DNA of 64,000 bases from an uncultured Rikenellaceae bacterium (GTDB lineage: Bacteria > Bacteroidota > Bacteroidia > Bacteroidales > Rikenellaceae), in assembly GCA_946486375.1 (NCBI GenBank), contig CAMLTW010000001.1, positions 1-64,000 of the forward strand, in the 5' to 3' direction. The position numbers and the translations under genes are program-made. The notes under the pieces are model-generated. The model was not told where the DNA came from and did no database searches. It worked only from the letters and a program-made list of their open reading frames with translations. Of this stretch, positions 23,534 to 32,083 are shown piece after piece. Within the stretch, counting starts at the first letter, position 1. Every line of letters begins with the position of its first letter.

Positions 23534-23561
23534 AAAAGGACGGCATCATGGCCGTCCTTTT
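23534..23561. terminator. Bidirectional terminator
   Basis: AAAAGGACGGC (23534-23544) pairs with GCCGTCCTTTT (23551-23561), between convergent genes. Confidence 0.85.
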
Positions 23562-23610
23562 TCGTTTGCATGATTTCCGTCCGTTCGGAGCCGTCCGGAA
23601 GAGAGACCGG

Positions 23611-24252
23611 CTATTTGATCCGGTCGTATACGTCTTTGGCAATCAGTACGTATCCCAGTTCGTTCGGATGTACGCCGTCCGGAACCAGCCCGGGCATCCC
23701 GTACAGCGTTTTGTGCAGGTCGATGACGCTTGCTCCCGTTTCGTTCGCCACTTCGGAAATGATCGGAATGATTTCGGCCGCGATCACTTTTTCCCGGATG
23801 GTCATTTTATCGTTGGCTACCCATGTCGGAAAGCATAGATAGATTTTCGGTTTGGAAGGCAGTTTTCGGTAAACGGCCACCAGTTCCGTCAGGTCGGCCT
23901 TGAAGTCGGCGGCGTGCGTGTCCCAGTTCTGCGGTTTGGAGTCGTTGGTGCCGAGCTTGATGACCACGATATCCGGAGCGAAAGCCTGCGATTCCTGAAA
24001 GTATTTGTGATTCCAGAAAGGACGGTCCCCTTTTTTCAGGAGGGTGTATCCGCTGGCTCCGAAGTTCCGGACTTCGTACCGGTCGCCGAGCAGCCTGCCC
24101 AGAACCGCTGGATAAGCGTCATTCGCCCGATCCTGTGCACCTACGCCCGTCGTGATGCTGTTGCCCACGCAGGCCACTTTCGTTTTTTGCTGTGCCGTTC
24201 CCGTCGCGGCCAGCAAAACGGTGGCCGCCAGGAGTAAAAACCATTTTCTCAT
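23611..24252 (-). CDS. Secreted SGNH/GDSL hydrolase, 213 aa
   Basis: Signal peptide (MRKWFLLLAATVLLAATGTA) then all four SGNH blocks: GNSIT (Ser nucleophile), FGASG, GTNDS and DGVHP with the catalytic Asp/His. Proteins of this type in Bacteroidota deacetylate sugars or esters in the periplasm, for example on xylan, sialic acid or host glycans; the substrate cannot be read here. A minus-strand TAACTTTG (24281-24288) serves it. It stands alone, convergent with the LruC-type gene. Confidence 0.85.
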   Translation of the reverse strand: MRKWFLLLAATVLLAATGTAQQKTKVACVGNSITTGVGAQDRANDAYPAVLGRLLGDRYEVRNFGASGYTLLKKGDRPFWNHKYFQESQAFAPDIVVIKLGTNDSKPQNWDTHAADFKADLTELVAVYRKLPSKPKIYLCFPTWVANDKMTIREKVIAAEIIPIISEVANETGASVIDLHKTLYGMPGLVPDGVHPNELGYVLIAKDVYDRIK

Positions 24253-24280
24253 TTTTTGTCGGTTTTGGTTCTATGACCTA

Positions 24281-24288
24281 CAAAGTTA
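24281..24288 (-). promoter_or_regulatory. -7 element of the SGNH gene
   Basis: Minus-strand TAACTTTG, 28 bases before the ATG; no clear -33. Confidence 0.5.
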
Positions 24289-24359
24289 TTCTTTTTCCCC
24301 GGAATCCCATATGGGGATGAATTTTGTAACGGTTTTATTCGGATTCGTTGAAATTGACT

Positions 24360-24367
24360 TATATTTG
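24360..24367 (+). promoter_or_regulatory. -7 element of gcvT
   Basis: TATATTTG, 29 bases before the gcvT ATG. Confidence 0.5.
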
Positions 24368-24396
24368 TACGGAGATATTCCTAAAAATACGTTGAA

Positions 24397-25500
24397 ATGA
24401 AAGAGACGCCTTTTACCCGGTACCACAGGGAACGGGGAGCCCGCATGGCTCCTTTCGCCGGTTACGACATGCCGATCGAGTTTACAGGGATCAACGACGA
24501 ACACCTGGCCGTGCGGGAGAAAGCGGGCCTGTTCGACGTGAGCCACATGGGAGAAATCTGGGTGAAAGGCCCGAATGCGCTGCCGTTTTTGCAGCACGTG
24601 ACGACCAACGATGTGGGGGCATTGTACGACGGGAAGATTCAGTACTCCTGTTTTCCGAACGGGGAGGGTGGGATTGTGGACGATTTGTTGGTGTATCGGA
24701 TCGATGCGGAGACTTATTTATTGGTCGTGAATGCCGCCAACATCGAGAAGGATTGGGAATTTCTTTGCCGGTACGCTTCCGGGTACGGTTTGACGTCGGG
24801 CAGGGAACTTTACAACGCCTCGGACGAAATCGCCCAACTCGCTCTTCAGGGGCCGCGGGCGATGGAAATCCTGCAGCAAATGTGCGAGGAACCGGTGACG
24901 GACATGGAATATTACACCTTCCGAAAATTGACCGTGGCCGGTATTCCACAGGCTATCGTGTCGGCTACGGGGTACACCGGGGCGGGCGGATGCGAGATTT
25001 ACGTGGCGAACGAGGATGCGCCCCGGTTGTGGGAAGCCGTCCGGAAAGCGGGAGAGCCTTACGGGATGCAGCCTGTCGGACTGGGAGCGCGGGACACGCT
25101 GCGGTTGGAAATGGGATTCTGCCTTTACGGAAACGATATCGACGACACCACTTCTCCGATCGAGGCGGGGCTCGGCTGGATCACGAAATTCGTCGAGGGA
25201 AAGGACTTCATCGATCGGGAACGGCTGGCCCGGCAGAAAGCGGAAGGGGTGAGCCGGAAACTGGTCGGATTCGAACTGGAGGAACGGGGGATTCCCCGGC
25301 ACGGTTACGAAATCGCCGATGCGGAGGGAAATGCGATCGGCCGGGTGACTTCCGGAACCATGTCTCCTTGTTTGAAGAAAGGAATCGGCATGGGCTACGT
25401 GGCGGCTTCCCATGCCAAGGCCGGGACGGAAATCGGCGTCGTGATCCGCGGCAAAAACGTGAAGGCGCGTGTGGTGAAAATGCCGTTTTACAAGGGATAG
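24397..25500 (+). CDS. gcvT: Glycine cleavage system T protein (aminomethyltransferase), 367 aa
   Basis: Transfers the methylene group of aminomethyl-lipoyl H-protein to tetrahydrofolate, releasing ammonia. Hallmarks: [29 protein letters not shown] split over residues 26-52, [37 protein letters not shown] (GYTGE-like) and [17 protein letters not shown]. Length is normal. It is a single-gene unit here with its own -7 element; no gcvH or gcvP is next to it. Confidence 0.95.
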   Translation: MKETPFTRYHRERGARMAPFAGYDMPIEFTGINDEHLAVREKAGLFDVSHMGEIWVKGPNALPFLQHVTTNDVGALYDGKIQYSCFPNGEGGIVDDLLVYRIDAETYLLVVNAANIEKDWEFLCRYASGYGLTSGRELYNASDEIAQLALQGPRAMEILQQMCEEPVTDMEYYTFRKLTVAGIPQAIVSATGYTGAGGCEIYVANEDAPRLWEAVRKAGEPYGMQPVGLGARDTLRLEMGFCLYGNDIDDTTSPIEAGLGWITKFVEGKDFIDRERLARQKAEGVSRKLVGFELEERGIPRHGYEIADAEGNAIGRVTSGTMSPCLKKGIGMGYVAASHAKAGTEIGVVIRGKNVKARVVKMPFYKG

Positions 25501-25668
25501 AAGCGGATAAGTTTTACCATCGTCATCGACCGGGGCATGTTCCGGTTTCCGAATGGCGGTCGGGATTTGGTTCCGGCCGTCCTTTTCGTTTTCCGGCTTG
25601 CGCATTATGGAATGGACGGTGCGGAACCGGGGTTCCGATGTTCGTTCCGACGAAGGGGAAAAGCACGG

Positions 25669-25944
25669 TCACGGTACGGGGTCGTAACCGCTTCCGCCCC
25701 AGGGATGGCAGGAAAGAAGGCGACGCAGGGCCAGCCGACCGCCCTTGAGCAGACCGTGTTTCCGGAGCGCTTCCAGCGCATACTGCGAGCATGTCGGAGT
25801 ATACCGGCAGGCCGCCGGCGTGAACGGGGAGATGCAGTACTGGTAAAACTTAATGAGAAGGACGAACGGGAACAGAATGATCTTCCGCAGCGTTTGCCGA
25901 AGCGAGTTTCCGCCTGACGGATTGTATGGCTTTTCTGATCCCAT
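25669..25944 (-). CDS. yidD: Membrane protein insertion efficiency factor YidD, 91 aa
   Basis: Small membrane-associated protein that assists YidC-dependent insertion. Signature [19 protein letters not shown] and the end [12 protein letters not shown] are both present. The start overlaps the end of rnpA by 95 bases in another frame, a known arrangement for this pair. Last gene of the DUF4271-hemD-rnpA-yidD operon. Confidence 0.93.
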   Translation of the reverse strand: MGSEKPYNPSGGNSLRQTLRKIILFPFVLLIKFYQYCISPFTPAACRYTPTCSQYALEALRKHGLLKGGRLALRRLLSCHPWGGSGYDPVP

Positions 25945-26305
25945 GTTCGATGTCGGAATAGTTCAGGATGTCTTTCTGCGTATAGATGAAGCCTACGGTC
26001 AGTTTCATTCCTTCCGTCTCGGCCCGCTGCGCCTCTGCGTCCCACAAGTGTCGGTTCAGGCGGTAGGCTTCGCGGATGCGGCGTTTCAACAGGTTGCGCG
26101 CCACGGCCCTTTTGTGATTTCGTTTACTGACCGAAACCATCACCTGTACGGGAGCTTCTTTCCGTCCGGGCATTTGTTTCGCCAGCCGGAAGTTGCATCG
26201 CAAGGGGTAGGCGAAAACGCTTTCTCCTTCCGTGAAAAGGGACTCGATCTGCTTCCGGTTGCACAGCTTGTGTTCCTTTCCGAAACTGTAACGCCCTTTT
26301 CCCAT
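25850..26305 (-). CDS. rnpA: Ribonuclease P protein component, 151 aa
   Basis: Protein subunit of RNase P, which matures tRNA 5' ends. Basic, with the RNR-type motif ([17 protein letters not shown]) and the N-terminal [17 protein letters not shown] strand-helix typical of the family. The C-terminus ([23 protein letters not shown]) extends over the yidD start. No rpmH is adjacent, so the usual rpmH-rnpA linkage is broken and the gene sits after a hemD-like gene. Confidence 0.92.
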   Translation of the reverse strand: MGKGRYSFGKEHKLCNRKQIESLFTEGESVFAYPLRCNFRLAKQMPGRKEAPVQVMVSVSKRNHKRAVARNLLKRRIREAYRLNRHLWDAEAQRAETEGMKLTVGFIYTQKDILNYSDIEHGIRKAIQSVRRKLASANAAEDHSVPVRPSH

Positions 26306-26369
26306 CTGCCCTGATTTTTGAGTTCGGACGGCACGGTTCGTTCCTCGTCGTCTGCCGACACGGAAGGGA

Positions 26370-27383
26370 CTATGCCGATTCCTTGCTTTTTCCGGTCATC
26401 TTTTTCGAAGCGGAAACCCGGTTCCCGGCTGGAACGGAAATGGACACCGTTTTGGAAACCGCGGATTTCCCTCCAGCATTTTTCCCGGTCGCGGTTTTGG
26501 ATGCGGTTTTCCCCTTGGAGGCCGCCGTTTTGGTTTTCGAGGCGGTTTTCCGGGTGCCGCGGGTTTCGGGTTTCAGGTGAGAAATGTCGGCCGTTTTCTT
26601 TTCGACTTTCACCTCTTCCACCGTTTCCCCGGCATTGTACCGCGTCAGAAACGTGTCGAGCGCCTTGACCATGGACGGGAATTCGGGAGTGGGAGCCAGC
26701 ACGCTTACCTTCAATCCTGCTTCCACCGTCGCTACGGCCGTCCCGTTACCGAAGGTGGCGATCAGCGGCAGCTTCCCTTCCGACGTCGTTTCCCGGCCGC
26801 ATCGGTTCACCAACGTGGCGATTTCCGAAGGGCTGTAGAAAACCAGCAGGTCGTATTTCGTCAGATCGAGACCGTCGATGTCCGTGCTGACCGTATGGGA
26901 AAGAATGACTTTGTCGTATTTGATTTTCAGCTTGTCCAGCGTCCGGGTGATTTCGGGCTTGTGAGAATCGGGCAGGGGCAGCAGGAAATGCTCCTCGCGG
27001 TGTTTGACCACCTGCTCCATCAGGTCGGTGAACGTTCCTTTGCCGAAAAAGATTTTCCGCTTGCGGTATACGATGTACTTCTGAAGGTAAAGCGCAATGG
27101 CCTCGGTGACGCAGAAATATTTCATCGTTTCCGGAACCGTCGTCCGCGTTTCTTCGCAAATCTGAAAGAAGTGGTCCACCGACGAACGGTTGGTGAAAAT
27201 GACGGCCGAGTGTGCGAGAATTTCCACCCGTTGCTGCCGGAATTCCTTGACGCTGACACGTTCCACCTTGATGAAGGGATGGAAGTCCATCGTCAGCCCG
27301 TGCTTGGCGATGATCTCGTAGAACGGAGAACGGTCGAGGACGGGAGGAGCCGGTTGCGATACAAGTATGGTCTTAACTTTCAA
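26370..27383 (-). CDS. Uroporphyrinogen-III synthase family protein with Lys/Thr-rich tail, 337 aa
   Basis: Residues 1 to about 245 form the two-lobed HemD fold: ILVSQPAPP...FYEIIAKHGLTMDFHPFIKVE, AVIFTNRSSVDHFF, and YDLLVFYSPSEIATLVN, ATFGNGTAVATVEAGL. HemD cyclises hydroxymethylbilane; many Bacteroidota use this family next to DUF4271 where it may have another role. The last 80 residues are a low-complexity basic tail (KTASKTKTAASKGKTASK...) likely to bind nucleic acid or anionic surfaces. The gene is 27 bases after the DUF4271 gene and 64 before rnpA. Confidence 0.75.
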   Translation of the reverse strand: MKVKTILVSQPAPPVLDRSPFYEIIAKHGLTMDFHPFIKVERVSVKEFRQQRVEILAHSAVIFTNRSSVDHFFQICEETRTTVPETMKYFCVTEAIALYLQKYIVYRKRKIFFGKGTFTDLMEQVVKHREEHFLLPLPDSHKPEITRTLDKLKIKYDKVILSHTVSTDIDGLDLTKYDLLVFYSPSEIATLVNRCGRETTSEGKLPLIATFGNGTAVATVEAGLKVSVLAPTPEFPSMVKALDTFLTRYNAGETVEEVKVEKKTADISHLKPETRGTRKTASKTKTAASKGKTASKTATGKNAGGKSAVSKTVSISVPAGNRVSASKKMTGKSKESA

Positions 27384-27410
27384 GGCTTTGGTATTGTTGT
27401 TTTTTTACTC

Positions 27411-28316
27411 TCAAAATTTGAAATCCCGCAAAGCGAGCAGGATGAAAAAACTGATCGGTAAAATTTCGACGGCGCAAAGGTACAAAAACCACGGTAAAAT
27501 CGAAACGTTTCGGGAAGTAAAGAAATTGTAACTTTTTGTTAAATAATATAAGCCGAAGAAAGACAAGAGGATAATATCCGCCTGCAGAGCGGCGGGTTCT
27601 CCCTTTCCGGAAACGAAGCCGGTCAAAAGGATCGCCGGGGTGACAAATAACGTCGCAAAGGTGAAAACGATCCGGTTGAAAGCGGCCGTATCTTTCATCA
27701 AACGGTCTTTCAGTCCGACTTTCGCGATCATTTGGCGCAGGAGCAGCCGGTAGAGGACGACGGCCGCCAGGCAGCCCGTCACCGTCGGAATCAGCCATGC
27801 GGAACGCAATGCCGCGATTCCGGCAGCGTCCAGGAAGGAAAAGCCGATCCGGGTGAAAAGCAGGATTAGGGCGAAGCAGCCGAGCAGGTTGGACAGGGAA
27901 ACGAACCGCCGGAACAGCAGGCTCTGTTCATCGGCGACGGCGTTGAGATGGGTTTTGTTTACGACGGCTTTCAACAGGAAGACCGTCTGGTTTCGGAACC
28001 GGTAAATCAACAGCGCATAAGCAAAGAAAAGAAGCAGGAACAAACCGTCCAGCAGGAAGGCCGCGGTTTCGGGTTCGGTCGGGATGCGCCGGGGCGTTTC
28101 CTGTCCGGAAAGGAAGGAATTCCGCCGGAAGTCCGGGCCGAAGACAGCATCGGGCGAGTCGGCCCGTTTCCGGGGAAGGACGATGACGTCCGGAGCTTTC
28201 CCGACGGGATTCGTGCAAACCGACGCTTCGTCCGGGCCGAATGGGGTCGTTCCGGTATCCCGGACGGGAGCGGAAACGACTGCCGGCGAAACGGTATCTG
28301 CGGACGGCGGAATCAT
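27411..28316 (-). CDS. DUF4271 membrane protein, 301 aa
   Basis: Integral membrane protein with a Pro/Ser-rich N-terminal region of about 85 residues and then about seven to eight hydrophobic spans (for example LLLFFAYALLIYRF, LLGCFALILLFTRIG, GCLAAVVLYRLL, LPWFLYLCAVEILPISFFILLALRDF). DUF4271 genes stand before hemD-like genes across Bacteroidota; function unknown. A TTG at 28346 would start inside the -7 element, so the ATG at 28316 is chosen. Confidence 0.8.
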   Translation of the reverse strand: MIPPSADTVSPAVVSAPVRDTGTTPFGPDEASVCTNPVGKAPDVIVLPRKRADSPDAVFGPDFRRNSFLSGQETPRRIPTEPETAAFLLDGLFLLLFFAYALLIYRFRNQTVFLLKAVVNKTHLNAVADEQSLLFRRFVSLSNLLGCFALILLFTRIGFSFLDAAGIAALRSAWLIPTVTGCLAAVVLYRLLLRQMIAKVGLKDRLMKDTAAFNRIVFTFATLFVTPAILLTGFVSGKGEPAALQADIILLSFFGLYYLTKSYNFFTSRNVSILPWFLYLCAVEILPISFFILLALRDFKF

Positions 28317-28343
28317 GCGGAGGCGTAAGGTTTTGAACTGCGA

Positions 28344-28351
28344 CAAAGTTA
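28344..28351 (-). promoter_or_regulatory. Promoter -7 element of the DUF4271-hemD-rnpA-yidD operon
   Basis: Minus-strand TAACTTTG; transcription should start near 28337, which excludes the longer reading frame start. Confidence 0.6.
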
Positions 28352-28403
28352 CGCATTTTTCGGCAACCGGAGGCCCTTATTTTTTTCTTTGCCCTTTTCG
28401 CGC

Positions 28404-28434
28404 TTTGAGATTCGTTTAAAATCCGTTAGCTTTG
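28404..28434 (+). promoter_or_regulatory. Promoter of the exbB-exbD-tonB operon
   Basis: TTTG (28404-28407), 19 bases, TAGCTTTG (28427-28434); 39 bases before the exbB ATG. Confidence 0.7.
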
Positions 28435-28473
28435 CGAAACGATTGAAACCGGAAATAAAAAAACGAAGAAAAG

Positions 28474-29172
28474 ATGAATATTCTTTTGCAAGCGGACGAG
28501 GCTGCCCGGATACTGGAGGAGGTGGCCGCCCAAACGACGGAAAAAGCGGGTACGATGGGCCTCGGCGACCTGATAGCGGCCGGGGGATGGCTGATGATTC
28601 CGCTGGCCCTGCTGGGGGCGGCGTCCATTTTCATTTTCGTGGAGCGGTTTCTGGCGATCCGCAAGGCGTCGGAACTGGATATGAATTTCATGAACCGCAT
28701 CCGGGAAAACATTTACGATGGGAAAATCAATGCGGCCATCCAGCTTTGCAAGGATACCGATACGCCGGTGGCCCGGATGATCGAAAAGGGAATCGAACGG
28801 ATCGGACGGCCGCTGAACGACGTGCATACCTCGATCGAAAACGTGGCGAATCTCGAAGTGTCGAAGCTGGAAAACGGGCTGCCGTTTCTGGCCACCATCG
28901 CCGGAGGGGCGCCGATGATCGGGTTTCTCGGCACGGTGCTGGGGATGGTGACCGCTTTCATGGACATGTCCCAGGCCGGAGGAACGGTGGACATCAGCCT
29001 GTTGTCGAGCGGCATGTACACGGCCATGATCACCACCGTGGCCGGGCTGATCGTGGGGATTCCGGCCTATTTCGGCTACAACTATCTGGTGGCCCGGATC
29101 GAAAAACTCGTGTTCCGGATGGAAGCGAACTCCATCGCCTTCATGGATTTGTTGAACCAACCCGTCGAATAA
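28474..29172 (+). CDS. exbB: MotA/TolQ/ExbB proton channel protein, 232 aa
   Basis: Inner-membrane component of the energy complex that drives TonB or Tol. Three membrane spans: GWLMIPLALLGAASIFIFVERFLAI, ENGLPFLATIAGGAPMIGFLGTVLGMVTAF and MITTVAGLIVGIPAYFGYNYLV, with the conserved GFLGTVLGM segment and the Thr/Gly-rich third span. First gene of a three-gene operon with exbD (18-base gap) and a TonB-like gene. The long MNILLQADEAARILEEVAAQ leader before the first span is periplasmic or signal-like. Confidence 0.88.
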   Translation: MNILLQADEAARILEEVAAQTTEKAGTMGLGDLIAAGGWLMIPLALLGAASIFIFVERFLAIRKASELDMNFMNRIRENIYDGKINAAIQLCKDTDTPVARMIEKGIERIGRPLNDVHTSIENVANLEVSKLENGLPFLATIAGGAPMIGFLGTVLGMVTAFMDMSQAGGTVDISLLSSGMYTAMITTVAGLIVGIPAYFGYNYLVARIEKLVFRMEANSIAFMDLLNQPVE

Positions 29173-29190
29173 CGGTAACCGGGATCGGAA

Positions 29191-29583
29191 ATGGCTATTA
29201 AGAGAGGTTCGAAAGTGGAAACGTCCTTCGGGTCGGCGTCGATGACCGACCTGATGTTTCTGCTGATCATATTTTTCATGGTGACTACCACCCTCATCAA
29301 CCCCAATGCGCTGAAACTGCTGCTTCCCAAGAGCAACAACCAGCTGACGGAGAAACCCTATACGACGGTTTCCATTACCGGCGACCTGAAGTATTATGTG
29401 GAAACGACTCCGGTACCTTTCAGCCAGCTGGAAAGCGCCCTGAAGGCCAAGATGGCCGGCATGGAGACGCCTACCGTGTCGCTCCACTGCGATAAGACGG
29501 TGCCCATCGACGAGGTGGTGAAGGTGATGAACATCGCCAAGGACAACAATTACAAACTCATTCTGGCTACCAGCCCCAACTGA
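29191..29583 (+). CDS. exbD: ExbD/TolR biopolymer transport protein, 130 aa
   Basis: Single-span partner of ExbB. The N-terminal segment SASMTDLMFLLIIFFMVTTTLI carries the essential membrane Asp (MTDLMF), followed by a periplasmic domain (VSLHCDKTVPIDEVVKVMNIAKDNNYKLILATSPN). Stop and next start are two bases apart, so it is coupled to the TonB-like gene. Confidence 0.9.
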   Translation: MAIKRGSKVETSFGSASMTDLMFLLIIFFMVTTTLINPNALKLLLPKSNNQLTEKPYTTVSITGDLKYYVETTPVPFSQLESALKAKMAGMETPTVSLHCDKTVPIDEVVKVMNIAKDNNYKLILATSPN

Positions 29584-29585
29584 TC

Positions 29586-30389
29586 ATGCAGGCGGAAGCG
29601 CGGGAGGAACGGAAACGAAAGGCGATCGGAGGCGCGGCCACCCTGCTGTATGCCGGGGTGTGGGTGGCGTTGATGTTTTTGGTTTCCTTCCGTACGGATC
29701 TGCCGGAAAAGGAGGGGGAAGGCATTCTGATCGATTTCGGAAGCACGGAGACGGGAAGCGGTCAGGAGGATTTGCCGATGAGCGAAGAAGTGGCGGAAAC
29801 CGCGACTGCCGCTCCTTCCGATGCTGCGGCCCCGGAGGAAACGGCGACTCAGGAGACGGAAGAGGCTCCCGCCGTCGTATCCCCGTCCGTGCCGAAACCG
29901 AAACCGGAAACCCGCCCGACCGAAAGACCGCAGCCCGCTCCGCAGCCGAATCCGCCCGTGGAAAAACCGCGCGAAGTGAACAAAAAAGCGTTGTTTCCGG
30001 GACGGAGCGACAGCCGCTCGACCTCGGAAGGGGTGAGCGGCGGCGACGGGAATCAGGGAAATCCGGCGGGAAGCCCGGCGGGGGATCATGCGGGTACGGG
30101 GTCGGGAACGAGCGGAGTTTCATACAGTTTGCAGGGACGTTCCCTGGTCGGGGATTTGCCCAAGCCGGAATATGCGGCCCGCGAAGAGGGACGCGTGGTG
30201 ATTGAGATCAAGGTGGATCAGCAGGGGCGGGTGGTCGGAGCCGCCTTCCGTTCGGTGGGATCGACCACGACCAACAGCGTGCTGGTGGATGCGGCCCGTC
30301 GGGCGGCTTTGCAGGCGAGATTCAACGTGGACGAAAACGCGCCCTTTCCGCAGGTGGGTACCATCGTTTACCTTTTCAGAATGAACTGA
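29586..30389 (+). CDS. Energy transducer TonB family protein, 267 aa
   Basis: N-terminal membrane anchor (AATLLYAGVWVALMFLVSF), then a long acidic and Pro/Lys-rich periplasmic linker (VPKPKPETRPTERPQPAPQPNP) and a short TonB C-terminal domain (RVVIEIKVDQQGRVVGAAFRSVGSTTTNSVLVDAARRAALQARF). It completes an ExbB-ExbD-TonB set that transmits proton-motive force to outer-membrane receptors. The linker pattern is typical; the C-terminal domain is the minimal type. Confidence 0.85.
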   Translation: MQAEAREERKRKAIGGAATLLYAGVWVALMFLVSFRTDLPEKEGEGILIDFGSTETGSGQEDLPMSEEVAETATAAPSDAAAPEETATQETEEAPAVVSPSVPKPKPETRPTERPQPAPQPNPPVEKPREVNKKALFPGRSDSRSTSEGVSGGDGNQGNPAGSPAGDHAGTGSGTSGVSYSLQGRSLVGDLPKPEYAAREEGRVVIEIKVDQQGRVVGAAFRSVGSTTTNSVLVDAARRAALQARFNVDENAPFPQVGTIVYLFRMN

Positions 30390-30423
30390 GCGGGATTTTT
30401 CGGAGGGAAATGGACGGAGCGAA

Positions 30424-30441
30424 GGGCATCGAAAGATGCCC
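30424..30441 (+). terminator. Terminator of exbB-exbD-tonB
   Basis: GGGCATC/GATGCCC around a GAAA tetraloop, followed by GTTCTTATTTC. Confidence 0.65.
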
Positions 30442-30676
30442 GTTCTTATTTCATGGGAACAGGGCCGGGGGAGGATGGGAGAGTCGGGCGCGGACTGTAA
30501 ACAATTTTTTCGGGAGGAAAATGTGACAATTTCGTCCGGTTTTTTCATTCCTCCCGGATGCGCGATATCGGCTTCCGGATGCGCGGAATGCTCCCTGCAC
30601 CCCTTTTGCCGGGAACCGGAACCGGTTTTCCGGTTCCTTCCCGTTCCGAAGGTCGAAACTATTCCCTGAAAATGCT

Positions 30677-30684
30677 TACCTTTG
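30677..30684 (+). promoter_or_regulatory. Promoter -7 element of murC-ftsQAZ
   Basis: TACCTTTG; transcription start near 30690 rules out the frame's first ATG (30686) and supports 30707 as the murC start. Confidence 0.6.
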
Positions 30685-30706
30685 TATGTCGTTAAAAGGT
30701 TCCGGA

Positions 30707-32077
30707 ATGGAGTTCAGCAAGGTGTATCTGGTGGGGATCGGGGGAATCGGCATGAGTGCCGTCGCCCGGTATTTCAAACACGAAGGAAAAGCGGTGGCGG
30801 GATACGATCGCACGGCGTCGCCCCTGACGGAGAGTTTGGAACGGGAAGGAATAGCCGTTCATTACGAGGACGATCCGAGGCTGATCCCGGAACCTTTCCG
30901 GATCAAAGCGGAGACGCTGGTGGTTTATACGCCTGCCGTTCCGGAGGATCACCGGGAGCTGGAATGGTTTCGGAGCGCGGGCTTCGAGGTCGTGAAGCGG
31001 TCGCGGGTACTGGGTGTCATTGCGGCCGGCAAGTACGTCATGGCGGTAGCGGGAACGCACGGAAAGACGACCACCACGACCATGACCGCCCATTTCAACG
31101 CCGTGGCCGGCGACGGCGGCAGCGCTTTTCTGGGAGGCATTTCCAAGAATTTCGACAGCAACCTGGTATTGGGAAAAGGGAACCGGCTGGCGGTGGAGGC
31201 GGACGAGTTCGACCGTTCTTTCCTGCAGCTTTACCCCGATGCCGCCGTGGTGACGGCGGCGGATGCCGACCACCTCGATATTTACGGAACTCATGAGGCG
31301 GTAAAGGAAGCTTTCTCGGCATTCGTTTCGCAGATCAGGAAGGGAGGAACCCTGGTGATCCGGAAAGGGGTGGACATCGATATCCGGAACCCGGACATCC
31401 GGGTTTACCGGTACGCTTTCGACACTCCGTGCGATTTCTACGCCCGGAACATCCGGCTGCTGGAAGGCGGATATTACGAATTCGATCTGGTTTGTCCCGA
31501 CCGGACGGTAGAGCGTCTGCGTCTGGGGATTCCGGGACGGATCAACGTGGAAAACGCCGTGGCGGCCATGGCGCTCGTCTGGTGTGCGGGATTCGACGAA
31601 GCGAAACTCCGCGAGGCGGCGGCGACCTTTGCCGGCGTGAAACGGCGTTTCGATTTCTACATCAATACGCCGAAAGCGGTTTATGTGGACGATTACGCCC
31701 ACCATCCGCAGGAGCTCCGGGCCGCTCTGGTTTCCCTGCGGGAGATGTTTCCGGGGCGGCGGATCACGGCGGTTTTCCAGCCCCACCTTTACACCCGTAC
31801 GCGGGATTTCGCCGACGGGTTCGCCCGGGCGCTTTCGCTGGCGGACGAGGCGATTCTGTTGCCGATTTATCCGGCGCGGGAACTTCCGATCGAAGGGGTG
31901 GATTCGGAGATGATCCTCAAGGGAATTTCGTGCCCGAAGCGGATCGTCCCGAAAGAGGAACTGCCCAAGGTGCTGGAACAGGCGGATACCGACGTGCTGG
32001 TGACGTTCGGGGCGGGGGACATAGATCGCTACTGCGAAGAAATCGCTTCCCGGCTGCATCGCAAATACGGAGTATAG
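30707..32077 (+). CDS. murC: UDP-N-acetylmuramate--L-alanine ligase, 456 aa
   Basis: First amino-acid ligase of peptidoglycan precursor synthesis in the cytoplasm. N-terminal UDP-binding GIGGIGMSAVARYF, ATP-binding GTHGKTTTTTM, central EADEFDRSFLQLYP and YVDDYAHHPQEL are all canonical for Mur ligases of the MurC type, and length is normal. It heads murC-ftsQ-ftsA-ftsZ with gaps of 6, 14 and 41 bases. Confidence 0.95.
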   Translation: MEFSKVYLVGIGGIGMSAVARYFKHEGKAVAGYDRTASPLTESLEREGIAVHYEDDPRLIPEPFRIKAETLVVYTPAVPEDHRELEWFRSAGFEVVKRSRVLGVIAAGKYVMAVAGTHGKTTTTTMTAHFNAVAGDGGSAFLGGISKNFDSNLVLGKGNRLAVEADEFDRSFLQLYPDAAVVTAADADHLDIYGTHEAVKEAFSAFVSQIRKGGTLVIRKGVDIDIRNPDIRVYRYAFDTPCDFYARNIRLLEGGYYEFDLVCPDRTVERLRLGIPGRINVENAVAAMALVWCAGFDEAKLREAAATFAGVKRRFDFYINTPKAVYVDDYAHHPQELRAALVSLREMFPGRRITAVFQPHLYTRTRDFADGFARALSLADEAILLPIYPARELPIEGVDSEMILKGISCPKRIVPKEELPKVLEQADTDVLVTFGAGDIDRYCEEIASRLHRKYGV

Positions 32078-32083
32078 GGTCTT

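Larger units (their letters stand above)
30390..30706. other. Intergenic region before murC
   Basis: 317 bases without a gene: terminator hairpin GGGCATC GAAA GATGCCC (30424-30441), a perfect 10-bp hairpin GGAACCGGAA/TTCCGGTTCC (30612-30637) and the murC promoter. Confidence 0.5.
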
